From an uncultured Catenibacterium sp. (lineage in GTDB: Bacteria > Bacillota_I > Bacilli_A > Erysipelotrichales > Coprobacillaceae), in assembly GCF_900540665.1 (NCBI RefSeq), contig NZ_UQGV01000077.1, positions 1 to 10,709 of the forward strand: a stretch of 10,709 bases of DNA. Direction: 5' to 3'. The notes below the pieces were generated by a model. It searched no databases and was not told where the DNA came from. It saw nothing but the letters and a program-made list of their open reading frames with translations. The number at the start of each line of letters is the position of its first letter. The first letter of the stretch is position 1. A program made the translations under genes and the position numbers. Positions 5,995 to 10,709 of the stretch are shown here, piece after piece.

Positions 5995-7179
5995 TTATTT
6001 CTTAGCTCCTATTTTCATACATTCTTTTAAGATAATATAGCTTAGATCTGATTTAGACATCTTATCGATATCCTTCATAGAATCCTGAGTAATAATAGTA
6101 ACAACATTTGTATCACCTTGAAATCCTGCACCCTCTGTTTTAAGATGGTTCGCAATAATCAGATCACATTGTTTTTTATTTAATTTCTTTGATGCATTTT
6201 CAATTAAATCTTGTGTTTCCATCGCAAATCCACATATCACTTGATGTTCAACTTGATGATGCCCTATATAATCAAGTATATCTGGATTCTTTTTTAGTTT
6301 AAGAATAAGTTCATTGTCATTTTTCTTAATCTTTTCTGTAGATGTTTCTACAGGTGTATAGTCAGCTACTGCAGCTGACATAATAATATAGTCATAATGT
6401 GTATGATGTCTTTTTACACATTCAAATAAATCCTGGGTACTTGTAATAGATTGATTGATAATATAAGGCACTGGCTTTAAAGATGTAGGTCCATGAATTA
6501 ATCTAACCTGTGCACCTAATACAAAAGCAGCACGTGCAATGGAATAGCCCATCTTACCAGATGAATGATTTGTCAAGAAGCGAACAGGATCAAGAGCTTC
6601 TTGAGTAGGCCCTGCAGTAACCAAAACTTTCTTGCCCTGTAATGGATGATCACTGAGTGCATATTCCATCATTAAATGAAGATGATCATAATCAGCAAGT
6701 TTACCTTTACCTGTATCACCACATGCAAGAAGACCTACAGCAGGTTCTACAAATAAGACACCATCATCCTTTAAAGTCTGGATATTACGCTGTGTCGCTT
6801 TATTTTCATACATATGTACATTCATTGCTGGTGCAATGAGTTTAGGACATGTTGCAGCTAGAAAAGCAGCTGTCAACATATTATCTGCAATACCATTCGC
6901 ACATTTTGCAATGGTTGTTGCACTTGCTGGTACAATCATAAATAAATCAGCATCCTTGACAATATCTACATGTGTAATACATCCAGGATCATCATCAAAG
7001 ACATCAATATATATTTTTTTCTTTGTGAGAGCAGAAATAGAAGTTGGCGTTACAAACTTTGTTGCACTTGGAGTGAGCATCACTTCAATTTCATATTTTT
7101 CTTTCACTAGATCACTTATGAACTGTACAGTCTTAAATGCTGCAATAGAACCCGTAATCCCTATAATCAATTTTTTCAT
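5995..7179 (-). CDS. coaBC: Bifunctional phosphopantothenoylcysteine decarboxylase / phosphopantothenate-cysteine ligase
   Basis: This fused enzyme joins cysteine to 4'-phosphopantothenate (CoaB part) and decarboxylates the product to 4'-phosphopantetheine (CoaC part, FMN-dependent). In 394 residues the N-terminal CoaC domain (1-about 175) shows GITGSIAAFK (7-16), catalytic H70 in THVD, APAMN (116-120) and the substrate-clamp cysteine C153 in ACGDTGKGKLA. The C-terminal CoaB domain (from about 184) shows VTAGPTQE (187-194), NHSSGKMGYSIA (204-215), SAAVADY (268-274), KIKK (283-286) and KKNPDIL (296-302). GAGGG lies 9 nt before the ATG. It sits between the S component and coaX, with spacers of 28 and 2 nt, a single pathway operon. 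Confidence 0.97.
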   Translation of the reverse strand: MKKLIIGITGSIAAFKTVQFISDLVKEKYEIEVMLTPSATKFVTPTSISALTKKKIYIDVFDDDPGCITHVDIVKDADLFMIVPASATTIAKCANGIADNMLTAAFLAATCPKLIAPAMNVHMYENKATQRNIQTLKDDGVLFVEPAVGLLACGDTGKGKLADYDHLHLMMEYALSDHPLQGKKVLVTAGPTQEALDPVRFLTNHSSGKMGYSIARAAFVLGAQVRLIHGPTSLKPVPYIINQSITSTQDLFECVKRHHTHYDYIIMSAAVADYTPVETSTEKIKKNDNELILKLKKNPDILDYIGHHQVEHQVICGFAMETQDLIENASKKLNKKQCDLIIANHLKTEGAGFQGDTNVVTIITQDSMKDIDKMSKSDLSYIILKECMKIGAKK

Positions 7180-7207
7180 CTATTAATACCCTCTTTTCAT
7201 TTATAGA

Positions 7208-7807
7208 TTATCCACGCTTCATTAAAGCGAAGAGAGGTTTTGTGACAATTACCACAATAACAACACCTACAAAAGCTTCAAGTAAGCTCTGTGTGCTTGA
7301 TACTGCTAAGAAATAACTTCCAAGCTTGCTTGCATCCTGCCCAATAGCCTTGGCATAAGATGTACCAAATAAAGCCCAGATACCACCTAATACTAATACT
7401 GTATTTGTTAGAGCACCTAGGAAAGCAGCGACTGCTGTCGCAATAGTCTGCTGTTTATTCTTAATCAACTGATATACCGACCCTGATACAAATCCAATCA
7501 TAACTCTTGGTACAATCGCAATAACTGCACTGAGCACTGATCCACTAATAAATGGTGAGAATACGAAAGATGTCACTGTTGGCTGCATTGTGTTCATTAA
7601 TAATGAAGATAAACCAAATACAAGACCAATCAAGCATCCCTGCTTAGTACCTAATACAATTGCTGCAATAATAACTGGGACATGAAGTAAAGTGGCTCTT
7701 AATGGTCCAATAGGGATAAATCCTAAAAATGGTACCATGACCATCACTGCTTCAATCGCAATAAATAATGCAAGTAAAGTAAGATTCTTCGTTTTTTTGT
7801 TATTCAT
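7208..7807 (-). CDS. panT: ECF transporter S component, probably for pantothenate
   Basis: The 199-residue membrane protein has about six hydrophobic segments (roughly 9-30, 43-62, 63-85, 92-114, 122-146, 164-190) and a short basic N-terminus, the plan of an energy-coupling-factor substrate-binding subunit. The segment FIPIGPLRATLLHVPVII (30-47) and GLSSLLMNTMQPTVTSFVF (65-83) look like those of S components found beside CoA genes. Position as first gene before coaBC and coaX, with the 28-nt spacer, argues for pantothenate as substrate; this is context-based. The shared EcfA1/A2/T energising module is not in the window. GGAGG lies 6 nt before the ATG. The leader upstream is long and may be regulatory. 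Confidence 0.8.
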   Translation of the reverse strand: MNNKKTKNLTLLALFIAIEAVMVMVPFLGFIPIGPLRATLLHVPVIIAAIVLGTKQGCLIGLVFGLSSLLMNTMQPTVTSFVFSPFISGSVLSAVIAIVPRVMIGFVSGSVYQLIKNKQQTIATAVAAFLGALTNTVLVLGGIWALFGTSYAKAIGQDASKLGSYFLAVSSTQSLLEAFVGVVIVVIVTKPLFALMKRG

Positions 7808-7856
7808 TTGTTTCCTCCACTATCATTTGCTTGTCGCAATATGACGTAAATATAAA

Positions 7857-7923
7857 TTTTGCCAGCAGAATATTAAGTTAGCTCCTAAATAGGTAGCCAC
7901 AGGGCATATCCTACACAGCAAAA
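7857..7923 (-). promoter_or_regulatory. Structured 5' leader of the panT operon (candidate regulatory RNA)
   Basis: The leader between the predicted start site (about 7919) and the panT binding site is about 100 nt. On the minus strand GCT-A-CCT (7897-7891) can pair with AGG-AGC (7886-7881) over 6 bp with one bulged A and loop ATTT. Alternatively GTAG (7914-7911) can pair with CTAC (7896-7893), closing on CC-CTGT-GG. The two share bases, so they exclude each other. TTTTGC (7923-7918) also complements GCAAAA (7862-7857), although the predicted start site would trim it. I do not recognise a known riboswitch class, and the GGAGG is not obviously sequestered. Confidence 0.3.
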
Positions 7924-7925
7924 CC

Positions 7926-7954
7926 ATTATATACTGATTCTTTCTAAATGAAAA
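7926..7954 (-). promoter_or_regulatory. Sigma-A promoter of the panT-coaBC-coaX operon
   Basis: On the minus strand TTTTCA (7954-7949, 4 of 6) is followed after 17 nt by a perfect TATAAT (7931-7926). It lies about 120 nt upstream of the panT ATG and just downstream of the rpiR stop, and gives the operon its own start independent of rpiR. No terminator is evident between rpiR and this promoter, so some read-through is possible. Confidence 0.7.
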
Positions 7955-7968
7955 GCATTACATTTCAT
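7927..7968 (-). other. Possible 13-codon ORF with a strong ribosome binding site
   Basis: After the rpiR stop, GGAGGG (7983-7978) stands 9 nt before an ATG at 7968, opening a 13-codon frame (MKCNAFHLERISI) that ends at TAA 7929-7927 inside the panT -10 box. A strong binding site here has no other gene to serve. It could be a tiny peptide, a remnant of a lost gene, or chance; only rpiR transcripts would carry it, because it lies upstream of the panT start site. Confidence 0.25.
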
Positions 7969-7985
7969 TAATCAACGCCCTCCTA

Positions 7986-8864
7986 TTAGATATCATTAAC
8001 TGGGGAACGTGCTGGATGTCTGGCATCTTTTGTCTTATCATAATTCACTTTTTTCTCTAGATTTCGATTATAATCACGTTGGAATATACATGAAAAGATG
8101 AGATTTAAAATATATTCCATAGAAAGATTAGAGGCAAAAGGTGCAATTTTAGTAAAAATCTTTTCTCTTGAACCAACTCTCAAGATGACATCACCATAGT
8201 GAGAGAGCTGATTATCTCCTAATGAAGTGATTGCAATCATCTTTGTCCCCTTCTCTTTTAAAGTCTGGGCAATACGAATGATTTCAGCTGTTTCTCCTGA
8301 ATAAGAAAGAATCATCGCAAGACGATTAGGGCTAGAATTATAAGCTAGAAAAATCTGTTCTCCTTCTAGTGTACGAATATTAACATTGCGTCCAATGCGG
8401 GTCATCTTATGCTGAAAACTTAAAGCTTCCAACATCGAATTACCATTTCCATATATATCTATAGATTCATATTGGTTCATAAGTTCTATCGCTTTACGCA
8501 AATCATCAAAATCTATTAGTTTAATTGTATCTTCAATCACTTCTCTACTCATTGTACCGAGTTTATAGGCAATCTGTGGGTAGTTATCTTCTGGGCCAAA
8601 AGGGAAGTTAACATCGATTCTTTTGGTTTTAGTAAGTGTATATTGTAGTTCTGCTGAATACTTGATTTTAAAGTCATTATATCCTTCTAATCCTAGTTTG
8701 CGGCATAGTCTAACTATTGTCGCAGGAGAAGTATACGTTCTTTTTGCTAATTCCTTAATTGATAAATTCAATACATCTTCTCCATGATTTAATATGTAAT
8801 GGGCGATTTCCACTTCAGCATGTGTGAAATCTAATGCGAATTCTAGTTGTGTCATTATACTCAT
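7986..8864 (-). CDS. RpiR/MurR family transcriptional regulator (HTH plus SIS domain)
   Basis: The protein has 292 residues. The N-terminal HTH_6 region (1-about 78) contains the helix-turn-helix LSIKELAKRTYTSPATIVRL (34-53), then RKLGLEGYNDFK. A SIS sugar-phosphate isomerase fold (about 120-260) holds IYGNGNSMLEA (137-147), ILSYSGETAEI (185-195) and AITSLGDNQLS (211-221); SIS domains here bind phosphorylated sugars as effectors. The tail (about 265-292) is charged. AGGTGA lies 7 nt before the ATG. It diverges from the adjacent GH1 6-phospho-beta-glucosidase, so it probably senses the phosphoglucoside or its product and controls that gene; activator or repressor cannot be told from sequence. 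Confidence 0.93.
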   Translation of the reverse strand: MSIMTQLEFALDFTHAEVEIAHYILNHGEDVLNLSIKELAKRTYTSPATIVRLCRKLGLEGYNDFKIKYSAELQYTLTKTKRIDVNFPFGPEDNYPQIAYKLGTMSREVIEDTIKLIDFDDLRKAIELMNQYESIDIYGNGNSMLEALSFQHKMTRIGRNVNIRTLEGEQIFLAYNSSPNRLAMILSYSGETAEIIRIAQTLKEKGTKMIAITSLGDNQLSHYGDVILRVGSREKIFTKIAPFASNLSMEYILNLIFSCIFQRDYNRNLEKKVNYDKTKDARHPARSPVNDI

Positions 8865-8865
8865 T

Positions 8866-8899
8866 GTTTCATCACCTATTTTAGATTATATCATGAAAC
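8866..8899. promoter_or_regulatory. Candidate operator: inverted repeat spanning the rpiR promoter
   Basis: GTTTCAT (8866-8872) and ATGAAAC (8893-8899) are perfect 7-bp inverted copies separated by 20 nt and bracketing the rpiR -10 box. The right copy also makes a TGAAA-N5-TTTCA repeat (8894-8908). RpiR-family regulators often bind such symmetrical sites, so autoregulation is plausible. The left half overlaps the rpiR 5' leader and binding site. Confidence 0.4.
8885..8893 (-). promoter_or_regulatory. Extended -10 promoter of rpiR
   Basis: On the minus strand TGATATAAT (8893-8885) is a perfect TGnTATAAT extended -10 element. No good -35 exists at 16-18 nt; TTGAAA is too near at 13 nt. Transcription would start near 8878, giving a short leader of about 14 nt. 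I could not assign a convincing promoter to the divergent GH1 gene within 8900-9008. Confidence 0.6.
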
Positions 8900-9024
8900 G
8901 TTTTTTCAATAAACTTGATTTTGAACACTCTTTTTTGAAGCAAAAATAAATTAATATCTGCATATATTTACTTCTTAAAACGGTTATGTAAAAATAAGAT
9001 TGTACCATAGAGGAGGAAAAATAA

Positions 9025-10404
9025 ATGGAAAAGAAATTACCAAAAGATTTTTTCTGGGGTGGTTCAGTGTCATCATTCCAGACAGAAGGTGCCTGGGATG
9101 AAGGCGGAAAGGGTTTATCAATCTATGATGTAAGACCTACTCCAGAAGGACATGCAGACTGGAAAGTCGCAATCGATGAATATCATCGTTATAAGGAAGA
9201 TATTCAGTTAATGAAGGAAATGGGATTCAACTTCTATAGATTCTCTATTTGCTGGAGTCGTATTATTCCTAATGGAGATGATGAAATCAATGAAGAAGGT
9301 GTACAGTTCTATAATAATTTAATTGATGAATTAATTGCGAATGGTATTACACCAATGATTACATTAGTTCATTTTGATATGCCTTACCATTTAGTAAAGG
9401 AATATAATGGTTTTGCATCACGTAAGGTTGTTGATTTATTTGAACGTTATGCAAGAGTTTGTATGGAACGTTTTGGTGATAGAGTAAAACATTGGATGTC
9501 ATTTAATGAACAGAACCTACATTCATGTGAATTATTCTATTCAAATGCTGATATTATTCCTGAAGGAAAATCAAGAGGTGAACACCTTTATCAGGTTGCA
9601 CATAATGTTATGATTGCTCATTGTAAGGCTGTTAAGGCTTTAAGAGAACTCGTACCTGATGCTAAGTTTGGTGGTATGACCACTATTACTAACTTCTACC
9701 CTGCAACAGACACACCTAAGAATAACTTATTCTGTCAAAAGGCTTATGATTTAGTAAATGACTGGGTATGCTATGTACAGGCTAATGGCAAATATCCTAG
9801 ATATTATACAGCTTACTTAAAGAACAGAGGATGGTTCCCAGTATTTGAAGACGGCGATGAAGATTTATTAAAGTACACTTGTGATTACTTATGTTTCTCT
9901 TACTATCGTTCTAATACATTAACTGAAGGTGAATTTGATATGACAACACCATTCAATGATATTGTATCAAAGCATGTTGTGAAGAACCCTCATCTTGAAG
10001 CAACTGAATGGGGCTGGGAAAAGGATGCCATCGGATTTAGATGGGTAATGAATACTTTAAGTGAAAGATATGATCTACCTTGCTTCGTATTAGAAAATGG
10101 TATGGGTGCAAGAGAATCACTAAATGAAAATGATACTGTAGATGATGATTACAGAATTGAATATCATCGTAATCATATTCAGGAAATGAAGAATGCCATT
10201 CTTGAAGATGGTGTTGACTGTTTAGGATATATCACTTGGGGTCCAATTGATATCCCTTCTTCTAGCTGTCAGATTGCCAAGAGATATGGTTTCGTATACG
10301 TCAATAGAACCGATGAAGAACTATTAGACTTAAGAAGAGTTCCTAAGAAATCATTCTATTGGATTTCAAAAGCATTCAAATCTAACGGTGAAGATTTAGA
10401 CTAA
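9025..10404 (+). CDS. Glycoside hydrolase family 1 6-phospho-beta-glucosidase
   Basis: This cytoplasmic enzyme should split phosphorylated beta-glucosides, delivered by a PTS, into glucose 6-phosphate and aglycone or glucose. Its 459 residues are normal for GH1. The N-terminal signature FFWGGSVSSFQTEGAWDEGG (9-28) is clear. The acid/base is E162 in SFNEQN and the nucleophile E357 in VLENGMGA. S412, K419 and Y421 in the DIPSSSCQIAKRYGF segment match the phosphate-binding Ser-Lys-Tyr set that separates 6-phospho enzymes from plain glucosidases. The acid/base motif reads NEQ rather than the textbook NEP. GGAGG lies 8 nt before the ATG. No PTS gene is visible, so the transporter must be elsewhere. 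The divergent RpiR gene probably regulates it. Specificity for gluco versus galacto cannot be fixed from this alone. Confidence 0.93.
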   Translation: MEKKLPKDFFWGGSVSSFQTEGAWDEGGKGLSIYDVRPTPEGHADWKVAIDEYHRYKEDIQLMKEMGFNFYRFSICWSRIIPNGDDEINEEGVQFYNNLIDELIANGITPMITLVHFDMPYHLVKEYNGFASRKVVDLFERYARVCMERFGDRVKHWMSFNEQNLHSCELFYSNADIIPEGKSRGEHLYQVAHNVMIAHCKAVKALRELVPDAKFGGMTTITNFYPATDTPKNNLFCQKAYDLVNDWVCYVQANGKYPRYYTAYLKNRGWFPVFEDGDEDLLKYTCDYLCFSYYRSNTLTEGEFDMTTPFNDIVSKHVVKNPHLEATEWGWEKDAIGFRWVMNTLSERYDLPCFVLENGMGARESLNENDTVDDDYRIEYHRNHIQEMKNAILEDGVDCLGYITWGPIDIPSSSCQIAKRYGFVYVNRTDEELLDLRRVPKKSFYWISKAFKSNGEDLD

Positions 10405-10410
10405 TAACCT

Positions 10411-10440
10411 AAGCCTCATTCGTGAGGCTTTTTTCTTTTC
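10411..10440 (+). terminator. Rho-independent terminator of the GH1 gene
   Basis: AAGCCTCA and TGAGGCTT (10411-10418, 10423-10430) form an 8-bp GC-rich stem with a stable TTCG tetraloop, followed by TTTTCTTTT. It starts 6 nt after the stop codon and separates the GH1 gene from the next unit. Confidence 0.93.
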
Positions 10441-10464
10441 CATAATATATCTTAGTAATATACT

Positions 10465-10492
10465 AATTTCTTAAGAATTTCTTAATGAAATT
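10465..10492 (+). promoter_or_regulatory. Tandem 11-bp direct repeat, candidate response-regulator site
   Basis: AATTTCTTAAG (10465-10475) is directly followed by AATTTCTTAAT (10476-10486), giving an exact 11-bp period, one helical turn. The second copy also forms a palindrome with GAAATT (10487-10492). Such direct repeats about 20-50 bp upstream of a -35 are typical for OmpR/PhoB-family regulators; here the -35 begins 27 nt after the second repeat. Confidence 0.4.
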
Positions 10493-10513
10493 AAGTGGAT
10501 TAACTGTAATAGT

Positions 10514-10542
10514 TTGATTTTCGAATATAAATAGTGTATTAT
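10514..10542 (+). promoter_or_regulatory. Sigma-A promoter of the nucleotidyltransferase gene
   Basis: TTGATT (10514-10519) and TATTAT (10537-10542) are separated by 17 nt. Transcription would start around 10549, about 50 nt before the ATG. Confidence 0.75.
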
Positions 10543-10597
10543 GGCGTTGGTTAAAATGATTGAATACTTTTACAAAAGGTAAAAGTGGAGGTATCTA

Positions 10598-10709
10598 ATG
10601 AAAACAAGTTTAGTTATTATGGCTGCTGGGATCGGCTCACGTTTTGGTGGAGGCATCAAGCAGTTAGAACCAGTTGGACCTAATGGTGAAATCATTATGG
10701 ATTATTCTA
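10598..10709 (+). CDS. Sugar-nucleotide pyrophosphorylase-type nucleotidyltransferase (5' part, runs off the window)
   Basis: Thirty-seven codons are present. The start MKTSLVIMAAGIGSRFGGGI and then KQLEPVGPNGEIIMDYS show the glycine-rich nucleotide-binding signature (AAGxGSRFGG) and PVGPNGE of NTP-transferase proteins of the kind that make NDP-sugars or CDP-activated head groups. GGAGG lies 6 nt before the ATG and there is a good promoter upstream, so it is probably the first gene of its unit. The product (which sugar or alcohol it activates) cannot be judged from this fragment; family members near licD-like genes serve choline or polysaccharide decoration. Confidence 0.85.
   Translation, partial: MKTSLVIMAAGIGSRFGGGIKQLEPVGPNGEIIMDYS

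Noticed and set aside
6836..7186. Open frame of 116 codons on the plus strand opposite coaBC
   Set aside because: It lies fully antisense to the well-supported CoaC domain, has no ribosome binding site I can see, and its sequence mirrors the codon pattern of coaBC.
8894..8908. Possible CcpA cre site near rpiR
   Set aside because: The TGAAACG...TTTCA pattern has only three A between TG and CG where cre needs four positions, and the reverse strand has six.

Overview
The window reads as chromosome from a low-GC Gram-positive bacterium (Firmicutes). Gene content is A/T-rich, almost every gene has a strong GGAGG-type ribosome binding site, and promoters look like sigma-A. The proteins (LytTR/DUF3021/ABC cassette, ECF S component next to coaBC-coaX, RpiR/GH1 pair, IS30-like element) would suit a gut Erysipelotrichia-type organism such as Catenibacterium, Coprobacillus or Kandleria. 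That placement is inference from gene style, not a database result.

Left block (64-3864, all minus strand): a compact regulated membrane operon. It runs from a sigma-A promoter (3836-3864) through a LytTR DNA-binding regulator, a four-helix DUF3021 membrane protein, an ABC ATPase, an ABC-2 permease, a SanA/YdcF-like DUF218 protein and a small membrane protein, ending at a hairpin terminator (64-82). The first four genes are tightly coupled, including an ATGA stop/start overlap. The regulator plus membrane partner probably controls the exporter in response to an envelope signal or an exported compound.

Middle (3894-5231): a self-contained tRNA-Gly(GCC) gene on the minus strand with its own promoter and terminator. 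Next to it lies a decayed 1112-bp insertion sequence (4088-5199). Its 23-bp terminal inverted repeats match at 22 of 23 positions, its IS30-like DDE transposase is broken, and it is flanked by an 18-bp imperfect direct repeat (16/18). The target was one arm plus the T-tract of the coaX terminator, which still looks intact on the right side.

Right of the IS (5216-7954, minus strand): panT-like ECF S component, coaBC and coaX, which together would cover pantothenate uptake and four steps toward coenzyme A (the kinase step, PPCS, PPCDC; CoaD and CoaE are not here). The promoter is followed by a leader of about 110 nt with alternative hairpins, a possible regulatory RNA.

Far right (7986-10709): an RpiR/SIS regulator on the minus strand diverges from a GH1 6-phospho-beta-glucosidase on the plus strand, a usual arrangement for local control of phospho-sugar catabolism. 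A strong terminator follows, then a promoter preceded by an 11-bp-period direct repeat, and the first 37 codons of a sugar-nucleotide pyrophosphorylase-type gene that runs off the window.

The most unusual items are the IS end architecture with its long target duplication inside a terminator, and the structured leader of the panT operon. I did not see a clearly new multi-gene system; the LytTR/DUF3021 exporter operon with its SanA-like and small membrane companions is the nearest candidate.
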